A DNA stretch of 64,000 nucleotides from MWBF01 sp964614645 (lineage in GTDB: Bacteria > Chloroflexota > Anaerolineae > CG2-30-64-16), in NCBI GenBank assembly GCA_964614645.1, contig CAZTMA010000001.1, positions 1 to 64,000 on the forward strand, read 5' to 3'. The position numbers were made by a program, and so were the translations under genes. Shown piece after piece: positions 1-7,884 of the stretch (its first letter is position 1; every line of letters starts with the position of its first letter). The notes under the pieces are model-generated. The model was given only the letters and a program-made list of their open reading frames with translations, did not search any database and was not told where the DNA came from.

Positions 1-1374
1 GCCGCCATCATGTGGACGAGCAACCTGGTCGCACTGGTGTTCACGCCGCCGCTGGCCGTTTACATCCTGTTCCTGTTATTCACCCGCGCGCAGGGGATGG
101 GCCGCACATTGCGCGACCGGCTCGTCGCACTGGTCAGGGGCGCCGTGCCGCCTGCGCTGGCCGGACTGCTCGGCCTGGGATTGAGCGCCGCGTTTTTCAT
201 CCCTGCGATTCTGGAGCAGGCCTACATTAACCGGACGCAGTGGTTTGGCGAGTACTACGACCCCACCCAGCACTTCGTCTACTTCCACCAGTTGTTCGAC
301 CCCTCGTGGGGCTTCGGCATCAGCCAGCCGGGGCCGGTCGAAGCGGCGCAGGGTGGCTTGAGCTTCCAGCTTGGGCTGGCCGCGACGCTGCTGTCCATCA
401 TCGCGGTGGTCTGGACCGTTGTTCGATGGCTCAGGATGCGGCGACTATCGGCTGTTCAGACTACAGAAGGGGAGGCTGCAGGCCAAGTTCGTAATAGCAG
501 CGCCTGCGCCGGGCCTCACAGATTCCACGAGGTCATCTTTTGGGCGCTCTGGGCAGTGGCCAGCATCTTCCTGACACTCGATATCTCGCTGCTTGCCTGG
601 CAGTACGTGCCGATTGTGCCCTATGCGCAGTTCCCCTGGCGCTATCTCATGCTGGCGATCCTGCCGTTGAGCATCCTGCCTGGCGTGCTGGTAGCCGACC
701 GTCCGCCGGCAGGGTCATCGGACAGGGCTGCTACAACCGAGGCGCGGTTCTGGCCCGCACTCGTGCTGACCGCCCTGCTGATGGTGAGCAGCGCGCCGTA
801 CCTGAAGGTCGAGGTGCGCGAGCCGACCCCTGAGCAGGGGCCGGTGTCGATGGCCGCGCTGATGCGGTTCCAGCGTACGAGCGACGAGATGACCGGCGTG
901 ACGGCCTGGGTGGATCCCGCGCGCCGCCCCATGTGGTCGGACATGGCCGACCTGTGGGTGCAGGGTGCCGAGGTTACCACACGCGTGGATTACAGCGAGG
1001 TTCCGCAGAACGAATCGCTGGCCGTCAATTCGGAGGATATGGGCACCGCGCACGAACAGGTCTTCTTCTACACGAACGAGACGGGCCGGTCGATCACCTT
1101 CAACCGGTTCTGGTATCCGGGCTGGACGGCCTGGCTGCTGGACGGCAAGGACGGCCGCCCGGTCGAGCAGATTCCGGTGGCGCGCGAGGATGGGCCGCTG
1201 GCGCGCGTCGTCGTGCCCGTGCCGCAGGGCGAGGGGTATATCCTGCTGCGCTTCGAGGACACGCCGCTGCGCGCAGCAGCCAAATGGGTGACCGTCGGAA
1301 CCCTCGCCTTGCTCGTCCTCCTGGCCCTCGCGAGCTGGCTGCGCCGGCGCTCCATTGACATTCCGAGAACGTGA
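1..1374 (+). CDS. Polytopic membrane protein, C-terminal part (5' end outside window)
   Basis: The reading frame is open from the first base, so the gene starts upstream and only about 457 codons are visible. The visible part has several hydrophobic segments, an aromatic-rich extracytoplasmic stretch, and a last membrane helix just before an Arg-rich tail. The mix of helices and a large outer C-terminal domain resembles bacterial YfhO/oligosaccharyltransferase-like membrane proteins, but no catalytic motif is visible because the N-terminal part is missing. Function is therefore inferred only at the level of an envelope glycan or lipid-linked sugar protein. The stop is followed by a repeat-rich spacer rather than an operon partner. 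Confidence 0.6.
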   Translation, partial: AAIMWTSNLVALVFTPPLAVYILFLLFTRAQGMGRTLRDRLVALVRGAVPPALAGLLGLGLSAAFFIPAILEQAYINRTQWFGEYYDPTQHFVYFHQLFDPSWGFGISQPGPVEAAQGGLSFQLGLAATLLSIIAVVWTVVRWLRMRRLSAVQTTEGEAAGQVRNSSACAGPHRFHEVIFWALWAVASIFLTLDISLLAWQYVPIVPYAQFPWRYLMLAILPLSILPGVLVADRPPAGSSDRAATTEARFWPALVLTALLMVSSAPYLKVEVREPTPEQGPVSMAALMRFQRTSDEMTGVTAWVDPARRPMWSDMADLWVQGAEVTTRVDYSEVPQNESLAVNSEDMGTAHEQVFFYTNETGRSITFNRFWYPGWTAWLLDGKDGRPVEQIPVAREDGPLARVVVPVPQGEGYILLRFEDTPLRAAAKWVTVGTLALLVLLALASWLRRRSIDIPRT

Positions 1375-1782
1375 GGCCCACTCGGGCATTCGTACGGACG
1401 GACCGGTGTGTCCGCACCCACAGCAAACTTGACCGCAGTCAACCAGTATTGCTTATTATATTCTTGATATGAGAAAATATATGTCAAATTCTGGTCGCGC
1501 GACTCGTTGAGCCTCACATCTGCCCGCCGGAGGGTCTGTAGGGGCCGACTCAGACCTTCTTGGCAAGGGTATCCCTGGGGCCGGACCCGTGAGTCCGCCT
1601 GCATAGGCGGTGGGGCCTCGCCCGCCAACCGTGGCTTCGGTGGGGGCGGACCTGCGTGTCCGCCCTTCGCAGAGATTGCCAGAGGCGGGCTCACAGGTCC
1701 GCCCTTGGGACAAACCTGACCGCAGTCAACCAGTATTGCATATTACGTTTTGCAATGAGGAAATATATGTCGGAGTCCAGCC
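1375..1782. repeat. Repeat-rich intergenic region upstream of surE
   Basis: This 408-bp gap contains two imperfect direct repeats of about 61 bp (1424-1485 and 1711-1771). Both begin with CAAAC(T/C)TGACCGCAGTC and end in AAATATATGTC. They enclose about 225 bp with three related short inverted repeats of the GGGCGGAC...GTCCGCCC type, for example arms 1644-1651 and 1658-1665, with degenerate versions near 1575-1600 and 1681-1707. No coding potential is seen. The second direct repeat ends 11 bp before the surE start, so it may carry the surE promoter. Confidence 0.75.
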
Positions 1783-2619
1783 ATGCAACCTGTTGAATTG
1801 ACCGGTGAGCGTCCGTTGATCCTGCTGACGAACGACGACGGCATCCTGTCGCCCGGCCTGCACGCGGCTGCGGAAGCCCTCTGTGAGTTGGGCGAGCTCC
1901 TGATCGTCGCGCCCGCTGAGCAACAGACCGGCATGGGCCGGGCCATGCCCGCGCTCGGCGGCGACGCGCAGTTGGGGACGAGCCGCCTTACGCTCACCTG
2001 CCAGGACGTACAGGTCTACACGATCACCGCGTCGCCGGCGCAGGCCGTGCTGTTCGGCGTCCTGGCCGTTGCGTCGCGGCGGCCTGCGCTTGTGGTCTCC
2101 GGCATCAACCACGGAGAGAACCTCGGCACCACTGTAACTGCCTCCGGCACGGTCGGCGCGGCGCTGATGGCCGCGGAACTGGGCATCCCCGGGCTGGCCG
2201 TCTCCTTCGAGACGGATGCGGCCTACCACTTTGGCTATGCGCACGAACTGGATTGGATGGCCCCGGCATACTTCACCCGCCTGTTCGCGCGTGCGATGCT
2301 CGGTGCGCAACTTCCGTTCGACGTGGACGTAGTTAAGGTAGATGTGCCGGGTGAGGCCACGAAGGAGACCCCGTGGCGAATCACGCGCCAGTCGAAGCAG
2401 CCCTACTACGAATCGCTTGCGCCGGAACAACGTTTCGGGGTAGGGCCGCTGCGCACGCTGAATTACCGCGTCATCATCAACTGGGACACGCTGGAGCCGG
2501 ACTCGGACATTTCAGTTTTCGCGCGTGACCGCCAGGTGTCGGTTACGCCATTGAGCCATGACCTCACGGCGCGGACGGATTTGGCCGCGCTGGAGGGGTT
2601 ATTGAAGGGGCAACCATGA
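1783..2619 (+). CDS. surE: 5'/3'-nucleotidase SurE
   Basis: SurE is a metal-dependent survival nucleotidase that removes phosphate from nucleoside monophosphates. The 278-residue product has the N-terminal metal site LLTNDDG (residues 14-20), a VVSGINHGEN loop and an ASGTVGAA loop, all in the family order, and its length is usual. The ATG at 1783 is the first in frame after the upstream repeat; no strong ribosome-binding site is visible. The stop codon overlaps the start of the next gene in an ATGA arrangement, so the gene is translationally linked to an ABC exporter. That pairing is probably only co-transcription. Confidence 0.93.
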   Translation: MQPVELTGERPLILLTNDDGILSPGLHAAAEALCELGELLIVAPAEQQTGMGRAMPALGGDAQLGTSRLTLTCQDVQVYTITASPAQAVLFGVLAVASRRPALVVSGINHGENLGTTVTASGTVGAALMAAELGIPGLAVSFETDAAYHFGYAHELDWMAPAYFTRLFARAMLGAQLPFDVDVVKVDVPGEATKETPWRITRQSKQPYYESLAPEQRFGVGPLRTLNYRVIINWDTLEPDSDISVFARDRQVSVTPLSHDLTARTDLAALEGLLKGQP

Positions 2620-3602
2620 TTCGCACCGAAGCATTGAGCAAGCATTTCCAGGCGGATGGCCGCACGATCAAGGCGGTGGATGGTCTGGACCTCCAGGTGG
2701 CCGAGGGGGAAGTGTTCGGCTTCTTGGGGCCGAACGGCGCGGGCAAGACGACTACCGTCCGCCTCCTCACCTGCCTGATCGGTCCCAGCGCGGGCCGTGC
2801 GTGGGTCAACGGGCAGGTGGTAGGCCAGGCCGACCGGCGAATCCGGCAGCAGGTCGGCATTCTCACTGAGTCGCCCGGCCTGTATGAGCGGCTGAGCGCG
2901 CGCTACAACCTCACGATCTTCGCAGAGCTTTACGGCGTCCGGGATGTGCGCGGGCAGGTCGAGAAGTACCTGCGGCTGCTGGACCTGTGGGATCGTCGTG
3001 ACACCGAGGCAGGCACGTTCTCGAAGGGCATGAAGCAGAAGCTCGCGATTGCGCGCGCCCTGCTGCATGAGCCGCCGGTCGTGTTCCTCGACGAGCCGAC
3101 GGCCGCGTTGGACCCGGAGGCAGCCAAGACCGTCCGTGACTTCGTCGAGACCCTCCGCGGCCAAGGCCGCACCATCTTCCTTTGCACGCACAACCTGGAC
3201 GAGGCGGAGCGGCTGTGTGACCGCATCGGCGTGTTCAAGCAGCACCTCATCGCCGTGGATACGCCGGACGCGCTGCGGCGGCAATTGTTCGGCCGCCAGA
3301 CGGTCGTGCACCTGGCCCCGCATGCCGACCCGGGGGCGTTGCAGCGGTGGGCGGGCGCGGTTGCGGGGCTGCCCGATGTGCAACATGTGGAGCCCCTGCC
3401 CGCGGCGGCCGGTGACCCCGAACGCACTGACCGCCTCGTCATCAGTCTGGCCGACCCGCCGGCGCAGAACCCGGCCATCGTGCGCGAGCTGGTCACACAG
3501 GGTGCGGAGGTGCAGTTTGTCAATGAGGTCAAGCACTCGTTGGAGGATGTCTATCTGAGCCTGATCCACAACGGTGGGACCGGTGCGGGAGGTGCAGCAT
3601 GA
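2616..3602 (+). CDS. ABC transporter ATP-binding protein (ABC-2 exporter)
   Basis: This 328-residue ATPase has Walker A GPNGAGKT at residues 38-45, the signature SKGMKQK, Walker B VVFLDEP and an H-loop in LCTHNLDE. The C-terminal ~90 residues resemble the extra domain of NatA/CcmA-type ATPases. It overlaps surE and the following permease gene by ATGA junctions, so the ATPase and permease form one exporter. The substrate cannot be told from sequence; NatAB-like sodium, drug or lipid efflux are all possible. Confidence 0.9.
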   Translation: MIRTEALSKHFQADGRTIKAVDGLDLQVAEGEVFGFLGPNGAGKTTTVRLLTCLIGPSAGRAWVNGQVVGQADRRIRQQVGILTESPGLYERLSARYNLTIFAELYGVRDVRGQVEKYLRLLDLWDRRDTEAGTFSKGMKQKLAIARALLHEPPVVFLDEPTAALDPEAAKTVRDFVETLRGQGRTIFLCTHNLDEAERLCDRIGVFKQHLIAVDTPDALRRQLFGRQTVVHLAPHADPGALQRWAGAVAGLPDVQHVEPLPAAAGDPERTDRLVISLADPPAQNPAIVRELVTQGAEVQFVNEVKHSLEDVYLSLIHNGGTGAGGAA

Positions 3603-4390
3603 AGGCTGTGCGCACGATTATCCTGAAGGAATGGGCCGATATCCGGCGCAACAAGCTGGTGTTCTCGGTGGTCATCGGCGTGCCGCTGCTGATGGTGCTG
3701 ATTCCCGTCGTCATGCTGTTCATCATGAGCCGCGCGCCGGTGGACTCGCGCGACCTGGAGGAGTTGAGCCGCATGTTGCAGAACTCGCTCTTCGCGGGCA
3801 TGGACGGCCGCGAGGCGCTCCAGGCCGCGATGGCGAGCAATTTCATGGTCCTGTTCCTCATGATGCCGCTGATGGTGCCGGTGACCATTGCCGCGTACAG
3901 CATCGTAGGCGAGAAGATTACGCGTTCGCTGGAGCCACTGCTCGCGACCCCCGTCTCGACCGCCCAACTGCTGCTCGGCAAGGGGCTGGCTGCGGCGCTG
4001 CCGGGCATCGTGATGACGTGGTTCAGCTACGCGGTCTTCCTGGTCTTTGCCCGGCTCTTTGCCGTCAGCGACCGGGTGTTCAGCGTCTTCATCAACCCGA
4101 TGTGGCTGATTGCCATGTTCGTGCTGTCGCCGCTTCTGACCGTGATGGCCGTGAACGTGGGCATCATCGTCAGCAGCCGCACTTCGGACCCGCGCGCCGC
4201 CGAGCAGCTCGGCAGCCTCATCATCCTGCCGCTGATGGTGTTGTTCATCGGCGTGATGTCCGGCTTCATCATGCTCAATGCCACAACCTTCTGGCTGAGC
4301 TCGCTGATTGTCCTGGTGCTGGACGCGGGCCTGCTGTATCTCGGCGTGACGCTGTTCCAGCGGGAGACCATCCTGACGCGCTGGAAGTAG
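3599..4390 (+). CDS. ABC-2 family permease
   Basis: The 263-residue protein has six hydrophobic segments, the first right after a short basic N-terminus (KAVRTIILKEWADIRRNK), which is the classic ABC-2/NatB beginning. A large loop follows helix 1. The segment EKITRSLEPLLATPVST is the conserved cytoplasmic motif of ABC-2 permeases that meets the ATPase. It starts inside the stop codon of the ATPase gene and is followed by a strong hairpin, so the operon surE-ATPase-permease probably ends here. Confidence 0.88.
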   Translation: MKAVRTIILKEWADIRRNKLVFSVVIGVPLLMVLIPVVMLFIMSRAPVDSRDLEELSRMLQNSLFAGMDGREALQAAMASNFMVLFLMMPLMVPVTIAAYSIVGEKITRSLEPLLATPVSTAQLLLGKGLAAALPGIVMTWFSYAVFLVFARLFAVSDRVFSVFINPMWLIAMFVLSPLLTVMAVNVGIIVSSRTSDPRAAEQLGSLIILPLMVLFIGVMSGFIMLNATTFWLSSLIVLVLDAGLLYLGVTLFQRETILTRWK

Positions 4391-4410
4391 TCTTGCAGCT
4401 CCATCTATCG

Positions 4411-4440
4411 GACGGGCGGAGAGACCTCTCTCCGCCCGTC
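4411..4440. terminator. Perfect 13-bp hairpin after the ABC exporter
   Basis: Arms 4411-4423 (GACGGGCGGAGAG) and 4428-4440 are perfectly complementary with a 4-base loop. No T-run follows, so it may be a factor-assisted terminator or one of the dispersed palindromes seen elsewhere in the window. Confidence 0.55.
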
Positions 4441-4590
4441 CGTCTGTCCGCACGCTTGTAGCACGGGTTGTCACCCCGTCTTATGTCGGGCCCGTCTCCC
4501 TCGCGCGGTTGCCGCGCGCACCATTTTGGCGTACACTATCCTCCGTGCTCATCTTGCAGAACCCATGATTATCAGACGGGAGTCATGCCC

Positions 4591-6768
4591 ATGACTGTTC
4601 GGCGCTCACTCTATGCTGCAGCCTTCGCGGGGCTGCTGCTCTTCCTGGCCGGTCTGCTGCTGGCCGTGCGCAGCAGCGCCGGGGGCTGGACCGGCGGGAT
4701 CGCCCTGGCAGATACGCGGGCCGCATTCACAGGCATCATTCCCTGGCTGGCCTTGGCGGTTGTCGGGTTGGTTGTCTTCGGCGTCGCCTGGGGCATGACG
4801 AACCGCGGCGCGCGGCCGCTGACGCTGGCAGGTGCGGCCGAACGCGGGCAGCCCGTGCGCAAGGCGACCCTGTATGCCGGCCAACTCTTGCTGCTGGCCG
4901 CAGGCGTGGCGTTGACGGTGCTGGCGCTGCGCGGCGCAGCCCTGCAATTCTTCGCAGGGCTGGGCTTGGGCCCCGATGAGGCGCTGCCCGGCTGGCCCGT
5001 CGTGCAGGTGGTGGCCGGCCTCCTGAGCCTGCTAGCCTGGGGCTATCTGCGCTATGAGACGCTACGCGACGACGACCTGGGCCGCGAGCAGGGGCTGGCC
5101 GTCGGCTGGCGGCGCGCGTACACCTATCTCGCCGCACTCGGGGGATTGGCCCTCAGCGTGGGCGGCATGGGCGAGTTCATCCGGTCCGTAATTGCCCTGG
5201 GCATCCAGCCGCTTGCGCCGGATGCACCGTGGCGCGTGCCGATGGCCGGGGCGGTGGCCGCGCTGGTGGTGGGCGTGCCGCTGGCTGCGATGGCCTGGCG
5301 CTGGTCGACCCGCAGCGCCGCAGCGCGCCCTGCCCCGGAGATGAACGCCCTGAGCCGCGTGCTCCTTCGTCACGGTGCGCTGCTGGCCGCCGCGCTCGTG
5401 ACGCTCCTGGCCCTCGGCTACCTCATCCATGACGTCATCCTGCTCATCCTGGGTCAGCGCGCCGGCCAGTGGTGGGGCTATGCCCTTGCCTACTTCCCGG
5501 CCATGCTGGTGCTCTGGCTGACCTTCAGCAGCGGCATCCAGGGCGACCGGGCGCGCGGCGGCGAAAGCCCGCGCACGGCGCGTGTCCGCCGGATTGTGCG
5601 GTACACGATCACTGCACTGGCGCTGGCCGCATTCTGGCTCGGGCTGACCGAAGTCGCGCGACTTGTGCTGCAGATGGCGCTCGCACGGCAGGCGGGCAAT
5701 GTGGAGCTGGATGCGGTCTGGCGGGGGCGCTTTGCCCTCGCGACCGCGCTGGTCTTGGTCGGTGCGCCGGGCTGGTGGGGCCACTGGTGGCCGCTCCATG
5801 TGCGCGCCCGGCTCAACACGCCTGGCGGCCACAACGAGCGCGCCTCGGGCATTCGCCGCGTTTATCTGTTTGCGGTGGTGCTCATCGGCGCGGCGGTGCT
5901 GGTGTTTTCCCTCGGGTTCGGCGTCTTCCTGGGCATGAATCTCGACGGCGTTACCACCGTGGGCGGCGTGCTGGGCGCACTGGCAGGCGCGATTGCCGGT
6001 GCGGTCATCGCCCTGCTCTGGGCCGCGGCACATGCGCTGGTCCTGCGGGGCGACGAGCGGCTTCTGGCGCGTGACACAGCGGAGGCCGAGCGCCAGCGGG
6101 CGTACAGGCAGCCTGTTGTCTCCGCGGCGGCCGCGGCTCCGGTCGTGGCGGAGATGTCTGCATCGGCGACGGTTGAGCGCGTCTCGTCATTCGAGTCCGC
6201 ACCACGTTCTGCCGGCGCACCTCTGCGCTATCGGCGGGAAGACTTGCCTTCCCTGCCGGAGTCGCCCGCGGACTTCCCCGCGGCTGTTGGACAGGTCGCT
6301 GCGAGCTCAGCCGCTGCCACCGCCGGAGAGCCAGCACAGGCTGTGGCGGTGGTGGATGGGGAGAACGGCGTGGCAGGCGCCGCCCTCGTGGCCGGGCTGC
6401 GCCGCGCGCTGCCTGACCTGGTCATCTGGCCGGTCGGCCTGAATGCCGCAGCTCAGGTGGAGATGCTGGCCGCGCTGGGCGATGGCACACCCCCTGCCGT
6501 GCCTGCCACTGCACTGGAGTCCGTTTCGCTCATTCTCGGCCCCGCCGATATCGTGACGCCCGGCGGCATGGACGGCGAAGTGACCGACGAGGTGTTCGCG
6601 GCGATCAGCGCCAGCCCGGCGACGGTGTTCCTGCTGCCGCCGCGCAATGCGCGGCTCCAGTGGATTGCCGCGCCCGAGTGGTCGCTGGCGCAGTGGGTGG
6701 ACCATGCGGTTCTAGAGGTGCAACTGGCATTGGGCATCCTGCCGCCTGAGCCGGCGCCCGAGATTTGA
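4591..6768 (+). CDS. Large polytopic membrane protein, DUF5671-like
   Basis: The 725-residue product has about a dozen membrane helices in its first ~490 residues, arranged as repeats. Each repeat begins with an RR-(A/V)-Y-(T/L) motif followed by a hydrophobic pair (for example RRAYTYLAALGG and RRVYLFAVVLIG), which resembles DUF5671. The last ~200 residues are soluble, Ala- and Pro-rich, then a compact alpha/beta-like domain. I chose ATG 4591 because GGGAG (4578-4582) lies 8 bases upstream; ATG 4585 is too close. Function is unknown. It stands alone between a hairpin and corA. Confidence 0.65.
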   Translation: MTVRRSLYAAAFAGLLLFLAGLLLAVRSSAGGWTGGIALADTRAAFTGIIPWLALAVVGLVVFGVAWGMTNRGARPLTLAGAAERGQPVRKATLYAGQLLLLAAGVALTVLALRGAALQFFAGLGLGPDEALPGWPVVQVVAGLLSLLAWGYLRYETLRDDDLGREQGLAVGWRRAYTYLAALGGLALSVGGMGEFIRSVIALGIQPLAPDAPWRVPMAGAVAALVVGVPLAAMAWRWSTRSAAARPAPEMNALSRVLLRHGALLAAALVTLLALGYLIHDVILLILGQRAGQWWGYALAYFPAMLVLWLTFSSGIQGDRARGGESPRTARVRRIVRYTITALALAAFWLGLTEVARLVLQMALARQAGNVELDAVWRGRFALATALVLVGAPGWWGHWWPLHVRARLNTPGGHNERASGIRRVYLFAVVLIGAAVLVFSLGFGVFLGMNLDGVTTVGGVLGALAGAIAGAVIALLWAAAHALVLRGDERLLARDTAEAERQRAYRQPVVSAAAAAPVVAEMSASATVERVSSFESAPRSAGAPLRYRREDLPSLPESPADFPAAVGQVAASSAAATAGEPAQAVAVVDGENGVAGAALVAGLRRALPDLVIWPVGLNAAAQVEMLAALGDGTPPAVPATALESVSLILGPADIVTPGGMDGEVTDEVFAAISASPATVFLLPPRNARLQWIAAPEWSLAQWVDHAVLEVQLALGILPPEPAPEI

Positions 6769-6828
6769 AAGCGACCACGGAATAAACGGACCACGCGGAA
6801 GAACTATGCTTGCCTTCCGGAGGCGCGA

Positions 6829-7884
6829 GTGCATACGCTGACTGTATTCCAGGGGCGGTCATTCAGGCACAACCTGCCGCTGACCGACATCAGCGACTTG
6901 CTCGCTGCGCCCAATACCATCGTCTGGCTGGATATCCAGAATCCCACGGACGTTGATGTGGCGCTGCTGGCGGATGAGTTCGGCTTCCACCCGCTGGCCA
7001 TCGAGGATGCCGCCCGCTCGCATGAGCGCCCGAAGGTGGACGCTTACCCGTCGGCGCAGTATCTCGAAGAAGACGCGCCGGAGGCTGAAGCAGTCCCAGT
7101 GTCAGTTGAGGAACCGGACGAGGCTATGCCGGCATCGGCCGGTTACTACTTTGTCGTGTTCTACGAGGCCGCGTTCGACCCCGCCGAGGACCGGATCGTC
7201 ACCGAGGCCATCAACCTGTTCATTGGGGCCAACTATCTCGTCACGGTTCACCAGGGCGACATCCGCCACGTCAAGGAGACACTGGCGCGCTGGCAGACGC
7301 CCAACAGCCCGCTGGGCAACAGCGTGGCCGCACTCGTCCACGCGCTGCTCGACTCGATCGTGGACGACTACTTCCCGTTGATGGATCGGGTGGCCGACCG
7401 GGTGGAGGATCTCGAGGATGCCATCTTCGTCCACTACGAGGAGGACTCTATCCAGACGATGTTCGGGCTGAAGCGCGACCTGTTGAGCCTGCGCCGCGTG
7501 GTTGCGCCGGAGCGCGATGTGCTGAACGTGCTGCTGCGCCGCGAGCTGCCCATCTTCCGCCAGGCCGATATAGCCTATCTGCAGGATGTCTACGACCACT
7601 TGGTGCGCGTCACCGACAACATCGACACCTATCGTGACCTGCTCTCGAGCGCGTTGGATAGCTATCTGTCGCTGCAATCCAATAATTTGAACCAGGTTGT
7701 CAAGATATTAACTATTGCATCAATAATATTGATGGCGGATAGCCTGATCGCCGGCATCTACGGCATGAACTTCGCCCATATGCCCGAACTGCAATGGCGA
7801 ATCGGCCACGGCTTCGCCATCCTGGTGATGGTGGTCGTCACCGCCGGGTTGATTATCTACTTCAAGCGCAAGCGCTGGCTATAG
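6829..7884 (+). CDS. corA: CorA-family divalent metal (Mg2+/Co2+) transporter
   Basis: CorA forms a pentameric inner-membrane magnesium channel. The 351-residue product has a large acidic cytoplasmic N-terminal domain, a long helix leading to the first membrane segment (ILTIASIILMADSLIAG), the hallmark YGMN motif (GMN at 312-314), then a second membrane helix and the basic C-terminus KRKRW. The start is GTG 6829, with GGAGG (6819-6823) five bases upstream. An inserted acidic segment around residues 80-105 is longer than usual. The 3' end overlaps the convergent nuclease gene by 28 bp. Confidence 0.92.
   Translation: MHTLTVFQGRSFRHNLPLTDISDLLAAPNTIVWLDIQNPTDVDVALLADEFGFHPLAIEDAARSHERPKVDAYPSAQYLEEDAPEAEAVPVSVEEPDEAMPASAGYYFVVFYEAAFDPAEDRIVTEAINLFIGANYLVTVHQGDIRHVKETLARWQTPNSPLGNSVAALVHALLDSIVDDYFPLMDRVADRVEDLEDAIFVHYEEDSIQTMFGLKRDLLSLRRVVAPERDVLNVLLRRELPIFRQADIAYLQDVYDHLVRVTDNIDTYRDLLSSALDSYLSLQSNNLNQVVKILTIASIILMADSLIAGIYGMNFAHMPELQWRIGHGFAILVMVVVTAGLIIYFKRKRWL

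Noticed and set aside
4468..4590. Longer start for the large membrane protein
   Set aside because: Would run through a hairpin-containing gap; GGGAG eight bases before ATG 4591 fits better.
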